Positions 1-8,274 of a stretch of DNA of 46,522 nucleotides are shown here, piece by piece. The position numbers and the translations under genes are program-made. Where the stretch lies: NCBI RefSeq assembly GCF_000308755.1, contig NZ_BAGF01000067.1, positions 1-46,522 of the forward strand, in the 5' to 3' direction. The notes beneath the pieces were generated by a model. The model had not been told where the DNA came from. It saw only the letters and a list, made by a program, of their open reading frames with translations, and ran no database searches. Every line of letters begins with the position of its first letter. Position 1 is the stretch's first letter. This DNA is from Nocardia pneumoniae NBRC 100136. Lineage in GTDB: Bacteria > Actinomycetota > Actinomycetes > Mycobacteriales > Mycobacteriaceae.

Positions 1-2
1 AA

Positions 3-149
3 GTCGGCGCCGTGACCCTGGACTGCGACGTCCTCAGCGTCGACGGCAGCGACCTGCGCATCATGATCTACACAGCCCAACCCGGCACCGAAGACGCCGC
101 CCGCTTGGCGCTCCTGAGCGTCATCGGGACGCAGACCCTCGTCGAATAG
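3..149 (+). CDS. C-terminal fragment of a probable MmyB-like XRE regulator
   Basis: This is the last 48 codons of a gene that begins before the window; the reading frame is open from base 3 to a TAG at 147-149. The peptide has the pattern of two beta strands (TLDCDVLSV, LRIMIYTAQPG) followed by a short helix (TEDAARLALLSVIGT). This resembles the C-terminal end of the MmyB-like ligand-binding domain found in actinobacterial helix-turn-helix regulators. The resemblance is from memory of the family and only the tail is visible, so function is inferred. About 130 bases without a recognisable gene separate it from the convergent iron-sulfur protein gene. Confidence 0.5.
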   Translation, partial: VGAVTLDCDVLSVDGSDLRIMIYTAQPGTEDAARLALLSVIGTQTLVE

Positions 150-279
150 CCCCCGGGGCGATGCGGAGCGCGGACATGTGTGCCAAGGGTCGTCAACTCC
201 GAATACCTGTGATCTCGCCGAGGCGTCAGCCCGTGTGAACACCCGCTCCGCGGTGGGGTCCCCCCGGCGAGGCCGGTGA

Positions 280-1380
280 TCAGTCCGGGGCGTTACGCGG
301 GCGAGGCCGGGGGCCGATCTGATCGAGTAGCGCGTTGACCTCGTCCGGGAAGCCATTGGTTACCGGCTTCGGGGTCTTGTTCGGAAAGCGACGCGCGACG
401 TGTTCCTCGGCCGCGGATCCCGGGAGCACGTAGACGGGTTCCGGTTTGTTCTGCAACGGACGCACGACCTCGTCCAGATGCCCCTTCCGGTCGTCGAGGA
501 AAGCGCCGATCACGTCCTCACCGGCCGGGCATACGGCCATGCAGTAACCGGCCTTGTAGCTGGGTTTGAACGACAGGCTCTGCCACATCGAAAACGACTC
601 GCCCGTGGTGACGCGTTCGCGATACTCGTCGCGGTCGGCGCTGTCGGCGATGGTTTCGGCCCAATCGGTGAAGCCGCCCATGAACTCGCGATAGTTGTGC
701 GTGTAGCACGCCTGGAAATCGAAACCACCGTCATTGGTGATCGCGCCGACCGGGCACGCGGACACGCACAGCTTGCACTCGAGACACGGGTTGAAATCCA
801 GGGCCGCGCTCGGCTCATCGATCACGGCATCGGTGACGACTGTGCCGAGCAGGATGAAATTGCCGAACTTCGGGTGAATAACGTTGCGGTGTATACCCAT
901 GACGCCCAAGCCCGCGGCCTGCGCCACCACCTTGTGGGCGATCACCCAGATGCGCCCCGGGAACTGAGCGACCTCCATCGGATATCCGGGCGCGGGGTAG
1001 ACAGCGCGGTAACCGGCATCTTGGAGCGCCCTGGTGATGCGGCGCGACACTTCGTTGGTTTCGTCGTCGGCGTGGTTGAACTCGGTATTGGCGAGGCTGC
1101 GCTGCGGACTGCGCAGATTGTCGCGATTCATCCGCACGCAGAACGCCACGAACGTGCGGGCTGCGGGCAGGATCCCACGCGCGTGCTCGAATTCCTCCGC
1201 CACCCGCGGATCGTCGACCGGAACGAAGCCCACGTCGTCCGCACCGGCGGCGAGACAGATCTCGCGCAGGCGGGAGGTGGTCAGTACCGGATCGGGCGTC
1301 GTCCGCGCCCGATCGGTCATCTTCTTGACGGTCGGGTGGTCCGCCAGCCGCCGCCTCGTTGGTTCCTGCTCCGTCGACAT
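280..1380 (-). CDS. 4Fe-4S ferredoxin-type reductase, QueG-like
   Basis: The protein is about 366 residues long. It carries a classical 4Fe-4S motif C199-x2-C202-x2-C205-x3-C209-P and a second cysteine group near residues 225 and 272-276 (GYCMAVCPAG), the arrangement of a two-cluster ferredoxin domain. The preceding domain, with a conserved G-LGVMGIHRNVIHPKFG stretch, is like those of epoxyqueuosine reductase relatives and reductive-dehalogenase-type iron-sulfur proteins, so a cytoplasmic redox role is likely. The substrate cannot be read from the sequence. An upstream in-frame ATG exists at 1422, but the ATG at 1380 is preceded by AGGAGGGA at good spacing and is preferred. No partner gene adjoins it. 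Confidence 0.8.
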   Translation of the reverse strand: MSTEQEPTRRRLADHPTVKKMTDRARTTPDPVLTTSRLREICLAAGADDVGFVPVDDPRVAEEFEHARGILPAARTFVAFCVRMNRDNLRSPQRSLANTEFNHADDETNEVSRRITRALQDAGYRAVYPAPGYPMEVAQFPGRIWVIAHKVVAQAAGLGVMGIHRNVIHPKFGNFILLGTVVTDAVIDEPSAALDFNPCLECKLCVSACPVGAITNDGGFDFQACYTHNYREFMGGFTDWAETIADSADRDEYRERVTTGESFSMWQSLSFKPSYKAGYCMAVCPAGEDVIGAFLDDRKGHLDEVVRPLQNKPEPVYVLPGSAAEEHVARRFPNKTPKPVTNGFPDEVNALLDQIGPRPRPRNAPD

Positions 1381-1651
1381 CGGTCCCTCCTGATCTTCAC
1401 GAGACCGAAACGGCCTCAACAAGATAGACCCCGCGAGTCACCGAAACTCATCGCTGGCTCGCCGCCGTTTCCGGGCTGATCGATCGGTCCAGGTGCGGGG
1501 ACACCGAAGCGTGACTGTTCGCAGCCCGGGATTCGCACGCCTCGCTGGGCGGGCGTCGTTCCGGATGTCACTCACCCTTCCCGATTGCCGAGGGCGCACT
1601 AGGTTGGATTCGACACTTGTTCGGCGATCACGACAACCGATGGAGCTGAGA

Positions 1652-1996
1652 ATGGCGTTCGGAACGGTAGCGCGCGGATTCAACGCCGGGTTCATGGCAC
1701 TCACCAAGGCGCCGTGGATCGGGCCGCTGGTGAGCCGGAACATCACGGAGATCACCTACGTCGGCCGACGGTCCGGACGGACGATCAGCACACCGGTCGC
1801 ATTCCGGCGCTCCGGCGACGAGGTCACGATCAATGTGGCCCTGCCGGACCGGAAGACGTGGTGGCGCAACTTTCTCGGCGCGGGCGGTCCCCTCTCGCTG
1901 CGGCTGGACGGCGTCGAACGATCCGGGCATGCCGTCGCCCGGCGCGATGACAAGGGCCGGGTCAGTGTCGAGGTGCGCTTGACCGACGGCGACTAG
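1652..1996 (+). CDS. Small deazaflavin (F420)-dependent nitroreductase-like protein
   Basis: The predicted product has 114 residues. The stretch ITYVGRRSGRTISTPVAF, then WWRNF and a G-PL-LRLDG segment, matches the split-barrel fold of the Ddn/deazaflavin-dependent reductase family, which reduces quinones or nitro compounds with reduced F420. F420 enzymes are common in mycobacteria and Nocardia, which fits the genome. The start at 1652 is chosen because GGAG lies at 1642-1645; an ATG at 1640 and a longer open frame from 1493 lack such a site. The enzyme is shorter than many family members, so it may be a minimal version. Substrate is unknown. Confidence 0.65.
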   Translation: MAFGTVARGFNAGFMALTKAPWIGPLVSRNITEITYVGRRSGRTISTPVAFRRSGDEVTINVALPDRKTWWRNFLGAGGPLSLRLDGVERSGHAVARRDDKGRVSVEVRLTDGD

Positions 1997-2153
1997 CCTG
2001 CGGCAATGCCATCCCCGGCTGGAGCCGACGGCTCGGCAAGACGACAACGTGGCGGCAAAGCGGAAGAGTCGAGCACCGGCAGGCCGGCGGGAACGGCGGG
2101 GTCGACCACCGATCTCCGATCGCCGCCGTACCCGCCCCGAGGGAACCAGTAGC

Positions 2154-3062
2154 CTAGTGCGCCAGGCGGATTCGCAGAATCGTGCCACCCTCGGTGCTCG
2201 CGAGCAGTTCATCCGGGCGGCCGGGGATGGCGGCGACGGCGGTCAGCGGCTGGCCGTTGAGGACCGCGCACGCGGCGCCGGTGGCGGGATCGACGCGCAC
2301 CAATTGGCCTGCGAGGGTGCTCACGTAGAGGACGCCCGCCTGGTCGGCCAGGAGGTCGTCGGCGAAATCCGGCAGACCGGGCAGCGGCGAGGTCAGGTCG
2401 GCGACGGTGCCGCGGTCGGCGGGCGCGGCGAGCGGGATGCGGACGATCCGGCCCAACGGGCCGCCGTTGGCGGTCACGTAGAGCACGCCGTCGTGGACGG
2501 CCGCGCCGTTGGCGGCCAGCCCGGCGACCGACTCGCTCCACGCGGCGTCGACGACTCCGTCCGGACGCACCTTGACAACGCCGGAAAGGGTCGCGACGTA
2601 TAGGTTTCCGGCCGGGTCGAACACCGCGCCATTCGGCATCGTGAAGCCGGAAACGAAGATCTCCGGCTTCGGCACGGCCGCGCTCGGATCGAAGCGGATC
2701 ACCCCGCCGGGCCGGACGACGCTGACCGGCGCGTCACCGTAGACCACGTAGAGCAGTCCATCCGGGCCGAGCCGGACCGCGCCGGGAAATTCCACCGGAA
2801 CGGTCGCGGTCAGCCTGCCCGCGGCGTCGTAGCGCTGGACCTCGTTGCGGTACAGCCGGGAAACCCACAGATTGCCCTGCGCGTCGTACCCCAGGTTCTC
2901 CGACCAGTCGAGCACCGGCAGTCCGGCGGGCACGGCGGTCGCCGCCACGGCGGGCGCGCAGGAAGCGACGGACGGCGCCGCGGCGGCGGGCGCGAACGCA
3001 CCGGCAAGGATTACCGCGGCGGCGGACAACAGCAAGGCGCCTGGACGGCAGAACGTTCGCAA
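2154..3062 (-). CDS. Secreted SMP-30/gluconolactonase-like beta-propeller protein
   Basis: The mature part is built of repeated propeller blades with the pattern DAQGNLWVSRLYRN, GPDGLLYVVYG, DPAGNLYVATLSG, HDGVLYVTANGG and ADQAGVLYVSTLAG, typical of the SMP-30/gluconolactonase and NHL-type propellers. The N terminus has a short basic stretch, a hydrophobic core (GALLLSAAAVILAGAF) and an APAAAA cleavage region, so export by the Sec route is likely. The chosen start is a TTG at 3062 preceded by GAGCCGAGG; the frame remains open to 3371 but would then overlap the divergent hydrolase gene. Two extracellular cysteines may form a disulfide. Ligand or substrate is unknown; a lactonase activity is only one possibility. 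Confidence 0.7.
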   Translation of the reverse strand: MRTFCRPGALLLSAAAVILAGAFAPAAAAPSVASCAPAVAATAVPAGLPVLDWSENLGYDAQGNLWVSRLYRNEVQRYDAAGRLTATVPVEFPGAVRLGPDGLLYVVYGDAPVSVVRPGGVIRFDPSAAVPKPEIFVSGFTMPNGAVFDPAGNLYVATLSGVVKVRPDGVVDAAWSESVAGLAANGAAVHDGVLYVTANGGPLGRIVRIPLAAPADRGTVADLTSPLPGLPDFADDLLADQAGVLYVSTLAGQLVRVDPATGAACAVLNGQPLTAVAAIPGRPDELLASTEGGTILRIRLAH

Positions 3063-3169
3063 CGGGCACCTCGGCTCGGGATAAGGGGCGGTTCGCCGCG
3101 CAGTGTAGCCGCCATTCGCCGAAAATCGTGCGACACCATCAACGACACGATTTTTGGCACTATCGGTGC

Positions 3170-3883
3170 ATGCCCTTCTTCGACGGCACGCGCGGCCGGA
3201 TGCACTATCGGCGGTGGCCGATCGGAAACGCGCTGTACAGCGTGGTTTTGTTACCTGGCATCGGGCAGCACAGCGGTCACTATCACCGCTTCGCGCGCGC
3301 CATGAAATCCGCCGATGCCGAAGTGTGGGCGTTGGACACCTTCGGACATGGGTTGAGCGAGGGCGATCCACAGCGGCCGGGCACTCTCACGGAGCTGGTG
3401 GAGGACGCGACGCGGTTCGTCGAGCTGGTCCGAGCTGAACGGCAGCCCGTGATCCTCATGGGTCACTCGCTCGGCGCGGTCACGGCGCTGGCCATGTTGG
3501 GTGCCGCCGTGCCGGACCCAGCGGAGGCAATACCGGATTCGGCCGCCAGGGACTACCCGCTGCGACCCGCCCTGCCCGCGCGGGAACTGGCGGGACTCGT
3601 ACTGTCCGGCGTCCCGAAGCGCGCGCTCGGCGGTGGAGCGCCGGGCGCGCCGGGAACCCCACTGCCACGCGAACTTCCAGTGCTCGCCGTGCACGGCGTG
3701 GATGATCGGCGCGCGCCGATCGATGCGATCAGGGTATGGACTAACCGCCACGAATCGGTAGATTTGCGGGAGTACACCGACGCAGGGCACGACCTGCTGC
3801 ACGAGCCGGTGCATGCGCGAGTCACCGCCGACATCGCGAACTGGATGCAGGGTGTCGTCGTGGGGTTGGCACGACATCCGTGA
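3170..3883 (+). CDS. Alpha/beta hydrolase, monoacylglycerol lipase/PldB-like
   Basis: The 237-residue protein has the alpha/beta hydrolase signature: the oxyanion loop LLPGIGQHSGHY near residue 28, the nucleophile elbow GHSLG with Ser100, a downstream acid in VHGVDD (Asp178/179), and His207 in TDAGHDLL. The lid region and the HxxRFA segment resemble the serine aminopeptidase S33/lysophospholipase group, so an ester or monoacylglycerol substrate is likely. Start at 3170 is the ATG after a short AT-containing spacer, and it faces away from the propeller gene, leaving about 107 bases for divergent promoters. A longer frame from 3128 is possible but has no better ribosome-binding site. Confidence 0.75.
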   Translation: MPFFDGTRGRMHYRRWPIGNALYSVVLLPGIGQHSGHYHRFARAMKSADAEVWALDTFGHGLSEGDPQRPGTLTELVEDATRFVELVRAERQPVILMGHSLGAVTALAMLGAAVPDPAEAIPDSAARDYPLRPALPARELAGLVLSGVPKRALGGGAPGAPGTPLPRELPVLAVHGVDDRRAPIDAIRVWTNRHESVDLREYTDAGHDLLHEPVHARVTADIANWMQGVVVGLARHP

Positions 3884-3920
3884 ACCGAACACGCTCTTCG
3901 GATGAGGAAGGGGGACGCAG

Positions 3921-4355
3921 ATGCCATCGCAGGAGAACGGGTTCGGCGGAGAGCCACCCGCGGAGGTCACCGCGCCCGGTATCGATGTCGCCGCGCTGAA
4001 CCGGGCGGTCGACGAGGGCGCACTGTGGATCGACGGCCTGCTGGTCGCCGACGGTGCGCACGAGCGGTGCGCACGACAGTACGAGCAACTCGCCGACCGC
4101 GTCGAGGCGCAGATTCGTATCCTGAGCGCGGCCACCTCGCTACCCGGTTTCGGCGGATTCGCCTCGGGTGACGCGCTGCGCGGCGGCTTCGAGCGCAAGG
4201 CCGACGGCGCGATCGCCCGGCTCGCCGAATACGCCGCCGGGGCACGGGAACTCGCGCAGACCTTCCGTGCCGCCGCAGCCGCGTATCAGAACGCCGACCA
4301 CGCGCTCGCGGTGGCGGTCGAACGGATCGACGTGACGGGAGCCGCTCATGCGTAG
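3921..4355 (+). CDS. ESX-associated small protein, EspC-like, with YxxxD export signal
   Basis: The protein has 144 residues, is mostly alpha-helical and has no signal peptide. Residues 122-126 read YQNAD, which is the YxxxD/E signal used by substrates of type VII (ESX) secretion, placed after a long amphipathic helix as in EspC/PE proteins. The ATG at 3921 follows GAGGAAGGGGGA. It is the first of three overlapping genes: its stop overlaps the start of a WXG-containing protein, which in turn overlaps an EspG-like chaperone gene. That context supports an exported partner in an ESX pathway. Family membership is inferred from the motif and layout, since the rest of the sequence is not clearly recognised. 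Confidence 0.6.
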   Translation: MPSQENGFGGEPPAEVTAPGIDVAALNRAVDEGALWIDGLLVADGAHERCARQYEQLADRVEAQIRILSAATSLPGFGGFASGDALRGGFERKADGAIARLAEYAAGARELAQTFRAAAAAYQNADHALAVAVERIDVTGAAHA

Positions 4356-5643
4356 GATGCCGCGCGCCGGTGAGCGGGCCACGCACCGGCGCACCGACCC
4401 CGCCTACTCGCCGAACGTCGAGGTCTTCGACAACCTCACCCACGCCGAGATCCACGCCAAGGTCCAGCTGCTGGATCCCGGCGTTCTCTCGGGTGGCCAG
4501 CAGGCCTGGAGAGACGCGGCGGCGAACCTCGCCGACGCGATCTGCCAGGCGCACACCGAGATTCGCGCCGCCATCGCCGACGGCTGGCGCGGCACGGCCG
4601 CCGAGAGTGCGGACGCGGTGGTGCGCGTGTTCGAGCACAACGGCCAAGAACTGGCCGACGTGTTCGCCGTGGTCGCACAACGCCTCGGCCAGGCGAGCGA
4701 CGCGGCGGAGGCGCTGCGGGCCGCGGTATCCGAACCCGCCGACGGCACGCCGGATCTCGGTGCCGCGCTGCTGGATCCAGATCGGGCGACCAGCAATGTC
4801 GAGGGCCAGAAGGCCAGCGAGCACGCGCGTCAGGATGTCGTGCGCGCGATGAACGACATCTACGCGGGCGTGTTCATCCGGACCGGCACCGACGTGCCCG
4901 CGTTCCCCGACGAGCTGGACGACCCCGCGCCCGCCCCGTCCGCTGCCGCACCGGCGAACAGAATCACCGGAGCCGAGTCGATTTCACGTGATGGGCAGGC
5001 TTTTTCGCTCGAGAACACCCCGCAGGGGCTGAACCGGACAGCGGACTCGAGTCCGAGCTCGAGCGCGGCAACCACCGCGACAACTCCCGCTGACGACAAT
5101 CCGGCGACGACAACCGCGGGCGTCACGCCGACCGGCGCCCCGGTCGCGGGCGACTCACCGACGGCCACGCCCCGGGTCGTGCCCGCCGCCGATACCCCGC
5201 TCTCGACGGTCCCGGCCGCATCCGGAGTCCGCACCGTTCCCACCGCGAGCGCACCAGCACCGACGACCGCCCCTGTCTCGGTGAGCGGCGAGCCGGTCAT
5301 CGTGCCCGGCTCGGGGAGCCAACTCGCGCCCGAGGACCAACGCAAGCGTGACGAGCGGCGCAAGGACAACGACGGCGGCGACGCGGTCACCGGCCTCGGC
5401 GCGGGCGCGGTGGGCGGTCTGATGGGCGGCGCGCTGGCCGCGACCGACACCCCGCGATCGGGAGCGAGCCCGGCCGCGAACGCGGCGAGCGCACGAGCCG
5501 TGCCCGTCGACGACGAAGACGACGAGTTCGACCTGGACGACGTGCCGACCTTCTTGGAGCCCTCCGACGACGGCGGTGAACTCATCGGCTCGATGGATCC
5601 GACCACGCCGCCCGTGCTGGGCGAATGGGCCGAGTACGAGTGA
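4348..5643 (+). CDS. WXG/PPE-like ESX substrate with disordered acidic tail
   Basis: The N-terminal ~180 residues form a helical hairpin with a W80-R-G82 turn, the hallmark of WXG100/PPE-type ESX proteins. From about residue 190 the chain is rich in Ala, Thr, Pro and Ser, includes a Gly-rich segment (GAGAVGGLMGGAL), and ends in a strongly acidic stretch (DDEDDEFDLDD) before a final conserved-looking EWAEYE. This is the layout of a secreted or envelope-associated ESX partner. The start overlaps the previous stop by 8 nt, and an alternative ATG lies at 4357. Together with the flanking YxxxD protein and EspG-like protein it resembles a PE-PPE-EspG set outside an ESX core locus. The role of the tail is unknown. 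Confidence 0.65.
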   Translation: MRRMPRAGERATHRRTDPAYSPNVEVFDNLTHAEIHAKVQLLDPGVLSGGQQAWRDAAANLADAICQAHTEIRAAIADGWRGTAAESADAVVRVFEHNGQELADVFAVVAQRLGQASDAAEALRAAVSEPADGTPDLGAALLDPDRATSNVEGQKASEHARQDVVRAMNDIYAGVFIRTGTDVPAFPDELDDPAPAPSAAAPANRITGAESISRDGQAFSLENTPQGLNRTADSSPSSSAATTATTPADDNPATTTAGVTPTGAPVAGDSPTATPRVVPAADTPLSTVPAASGVRTVPTASAPAPTTAPVSVSGEPVIVPGSGSQLAPEDQRKRDERRKDNDGGDAVTGLGAGAVGGLMGGALAATDTPRSGASPAANAASARAVPVDDEDDEFDLDDVPTFLEPSDDGGELIGSMDPTTPPVLGEWAEYE

Positions 5644-6485
5644 ACTGGACGCTGACCCCGGACCAGTTCGCACTGGCTTGGTCACGCACCGACGGCGATC
5701 GAATCCCGTATCCCCTCGCCGTGCGCCTGTCCGCACGCGACACCGGCGAGCGCACCGCGCAACTGCCCGCGCTCGAGCGCTGGTGCGATGATGTGCTGGA
5801 CGCGGATCTGGAAGCGGCGCTGCGCGTTCTCGCGCAACCCGACCTGCGGATCGAGGTGTTCGGTCAGCGTGATTCGGCACCGGCCCCGCCGGCCTCCGTT
5901 CCGCACCGGGATGAGCCGCTGACGCCGCCTCCGGCACCGTCTGCGAATGGCGGGCAGGCCTCCGGCGCGGCTTCGCGGCCGGTCCGGATTCTCGGCGCCG
6001 TCACCGGCAACGTCGCGGTGGTCGCGGCGCAGCGCGCGGGGGCGACGGCGGATCGCGGGGGTGACGTGCGGTTGTTCGTCGGCACCTCGAAAACTCTGTG
6101 CCCACGGGTGGTTTCGATGCTGCCGGAAAACGTCCCCGGCACCCTCGGGCGCCTGACCGCTCCCCTGGCCCAGGTCGGCGAGGACAGCCGCAACCTGGTC
6201 ACGGTTCCGGTCGCCGGTCCGTCCACACCGGCCCGGATCCGCAAGCTGCTGAAGCAACCGCGCGACGGCATCGGCCAGATCGTCGTCTCCGCCCGCCGCG
6301 GCACCGGCGAGCCGCGCCCGTTCGGCGTGCTGTGCTGGATCGACGTCGTGGCCGACGGCCGGTACGCCGTGCGCACCGGCACCGACGTCGACATCGTCGC
6401 CGTGACCGCGGACCGTTTCGCCGCCCAGCTGCGCCCGCTGGTCAGCGCCGCCGCGCGCACGTCCACGGCCTACGCTCAGCGCTGA
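5640..6485 (+). CDS. EspG-family ESX secretion chaperone
   Basis: The opening NWTLTPDQFALAW, followed by PYPLAVRLSA and a long mixed alpha/beta domain ending in a region that reads out reporter-like strands (GVLCWIDVV, DIVAVTADRF), matches EspG proteins. These are cytosolic chaperones that hold PPE-type substrates for ESX export. The length of 281 residues is right for the family. The GTG at 5640 overlaps the upstream TGA (GTGA), which implies translational coupling; an ATG at 5625 is possible but deeper in the neighbour. A Pro/Ala-rich linker sits around residues 80-115. Its direct pairing with the WXG/PPE-like gene suggests it serves that substrate. Confidence 0.75.
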   Translation: MNWTLTPDQFALAWSRTDGDRIPYPLAVRLSARDTGERTAQLPALERWCDDVLDADLEAALRVLAQPDLRIEVFGQRDSAPAPPASVPHRDEPLTPPPAPSANGGQASGAASRPVRILGAVTGNVAVVAAQRAGATADRGGDVRLFVGTSKTLCPRVVSMLPENVPGTLGRLTAPLAQVGEDSRNLVTVPVAGPSTPARIRKLLKQPRDGIGQIVVSARRGTGEPRPFGVLCWIDVVADGRYAVRTGTDVDIVAVTADRFAAQLRPLVSAAARTSTAYAQR

Positions 6486-6527
6486 ACCGCCCGACGGGCC
6501 TTCGATGGAACTCCCCTGATCAGCGCG

Positions 6528-6555
6528 CGGCCCGGAACGATCACGTCCCGGGCCG
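6528..6555. terminator. Hairpin between convergent EspG-like and DoxX-like genes
   Basis: Eight-base arms CGGCCCGG and CCGGGCCG pair perfectly around a 12-nt loop. The hairpin sits between two convergent stop codons and could serve both strands. There is no T run, which is normal for high-GC actinobacteria. Confidence 0.4.
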
Positions 6556-6582
6556 GATCCGCGGCGCACTGGCGGTTGGAGT

Positions 6583-6930
6583 TCAGATGGCCGCCTGCAA
6601 AGCCAGAGTGGCGATCGCCGGGGCCATGTACAGCAGCGGAAACGGAGTGGTCTTGTAGGAGCGCGCACGCAGAGTGGTCACCACGGCACCGGCGAAATAC
6701 AGGATGAGACCGATGGCCGCGGCGACGCCGACGGCCGGGATGAAGAAGCCGACCACGAGGCCTACCGCCCCGGCGGCTTTGGCCGCGCCGAGCCAGATCC
6801 ACCAGGACTCCGGTACGCCGTACTCCACCAAGGGCTCCACGACGAACTTCTGCCTGGTGAGGAGGGAATAGGCGGAGAAGCCGATCCACAAGGCGGCCAG
6901 AACACCAACGATGTAATAAGCGGTGGTCAT
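6583..6930 (-). CDS. DoxX-like integral membrane protein
   Basis: The 115-residue protein has four hydrophobic segments, starting with YYIVGVLAALWIGFSAYSLL and followed by WWIWLGAAKAAGAVGLVVGF, VGVAAAIGLILYFAGAVV and LYMAPAIATLALQAAI. This four-helix layout with the internal GAAKAAGA motif is typical of the DoxX-like family of small membrane proteins of uncertain function, some linked to thiol or oxidative stress. The ATG at 6930 was chosen because the hydrophobic N terminus begins directly after it and AAGGGA lies upstream, although the spacing is slightly long. It is transcribed alone. Confidence 0.75.
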   Translation of the reverse strand: MTTAYYIVGVLAALWIGFSAYSLLTRQKFVVEPLVEYGVPESWWIWLGAAKAAGAVGLVVGFFIPAVGVAAAIGLILYFAGAVVTTLRARSYKTTPFPLLYMAPAIATLALQAAI

Positions 6931-7108
6931 CGGAATCACGTTCCCTTCACAGTTCGTTTTCACGTATCTGTCGAAGTGACGACGTACCGGGCGCGGGTGT
7001 GACATGCGATGACAGCCATGGGACGTGGTAGCGGGGCGCAGTGGCTATCGGAACGGCCGATCGGGGTGACCGGATCGACGGCGTGATCGGACCGCTTACG
7101 GTGTACGA

Positions 7109-7633
7109 GTGCCACTCTACGAATTCGAAGGCAAACGGCCCCAGGTCGATCCCTCGGCGTTCATCGCGCCGACCGCGACGCTGATCGGCGATGTGCGGGT
7201 CGAGGCGGGCGCGTCGATCTGGTACGGCGCGGTGCTGCGGGCGGACCTGGCGCCGATCGTCATCCGGGAACGCGCCAATATCCAGGACAACGCGGTCCTG
7301 CACGTGCCGCCGGACGTGCCGATGGAGATCGGTTCCGGCGCCACCATCGCCCACAGCGTGGTCTTCCACGGCGCCGCGGTCGGCGCCGAGGCCATCGTCG
7401 GCAACGGCACCACGGTGCTGGACCTGGCGAAGATCGGGGCGGGCAGCATGATCGCCGCGCACTCGCTGGTTCCGCCCGGCGCCGAGATTCCCGACGGCGT
7501 GCTCGCAGCGGGATCGCCCGCCGAGGTGAAGCGCCCGATCGAGGGCACCCAAGCCCAGATGTGGGTGCGGCTGAACCCCGGCTTCTACGCGGAGCTGGCG
7601 CAACGCCATCGCAAGGGCATCACCGAGATCTGA
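7109..7633 (+). CDS. Gamma-class carbonic anhydrase family protein
   Basis: This is a left-handed beta-helix hexapeptide-repeat protein of 174 residues. The three zinc ligands of gamma carbonic anhydrases are visible as His65 (NAVLHV), His82 (IAHS) and His87 (VFHG), and the WYGAVLRAD segment carries the conserved Arg and Asp of the active-site network. The family catalyses or is derived from CO2 hydration and also includes acyl-carnitine-pathway relatives, so activity is likely but not proven. The start is a GTG. The gene ends 6 bases before the convergent phosphoribosyltransferase gene. Confidence 0.85.
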   Translation: MPLYEFEGKRPQVDPSAFIAPTATLIGDVRVEAGASIWYGAVLRADLAPIVIRERANIQDNAVLHVPPDVPMEIGSGATIAHSVVFHGAAVGAEAIVGNGTTVLDLAKIGAGSMIAAHSLVPPGAEIPDGVLAAGSPAEVKRPIEGTQAQMWVRLNPGFYAELAQRHRKGITEI

Positions 7634-7639
7634 GCGCGC

Positions 7640-8263
7640 TCAGCACAGCAGCGCGGTGACCTCCGCGTCCCCGAGCTGATGGAAGTCACGGTAGGCGCCG
7701 CCGACGCCGCCGAGCGAGCGCGGCACCCAGGGACAGATCACCTCGTCGGCCTCGTCGGCCACCCGGCGCATCGCCTCCGTCGAGGCGACCGGGACCGCGG
7801 CCACCACCCGTGCGGGCTGGTGCAGGCGCGCGACCCGGCAGGCGGCCGCGACGGTGGCGCCGGTCGCCATCCCGTCGTCGACGATCACCACCGTGCGCCC
7901 CTCCAGCGGAATCGGCTCGGCGTCGCCGCGCAGCACCCGCTTGCGCCGCTCCAACTCGGCGCGCTCCCGGGTCTCGATCGCGTCCACATGCTGCTGCGAG
8001 ACGCCGGTGTGCGCCAGCACGTCCGAGTTGAGGACACGCACGCCGTCCTCGCCGATGGCGCCCATGGCCAGCTCCGGCTGCCACGGCACGCCCAACTTGC
8101 GGACCAAGAGGACGTCGAGGTCACCGCCGATCACCTCGCGCACCGCGGCGGCCACCGGGACCCCGCCCCGCGGCAGGCCGAGCACCAGCGGGTTCGACGC
8201 CCGCAGGTGTTCCAGATGCGCACCCAGCGCGCGGCCGGCCGAGGTCCGATCGGTGTAGACCAT
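7640..8263 (-). CDS. Phosphoribosyltransferase family protein
   Basis: The protein has 207 residues. The PRPP-binding loop is clear at residues 125-137 (VVIVDDGMATGAT), and LGLPRGGVPVA near residue 28 forms the other conserved loop. The sequence between them resembles the stand-alone phosphoribosyltransferases of mycobacteria that lie beside stress or dormancy genes; the acceptor base is not evident. The ATG at 8263 is used; the same frame stays open well upstream, but that stretch is the shadow of the nitrilase gene. The stop-to-start gap to the upstream nitrilase gene is 11 bases, so the two are probably co-transcribed. Confidence 0.8.
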   Translation of the reverse strand: MVYTDRTSAGRALGAHLEHLRASNPLVLGLPRGGVPVAAAVREVIGGDLDVLLVRKLGVPWQPELAMGAIGEDGVRVLNSDVLAHTGVSQQHVDAIETRERAELERRKRVLRGDAEPIPLEGRTVVIVDDGMATGATVAAACRVARLHQPARVVAAVPVASTEAMRRVADEADEVICPWVPRSLGGVGGAYRDFHQLGDAEVTALLC

Positions 8264-8274
8264 CGATCCGAACG

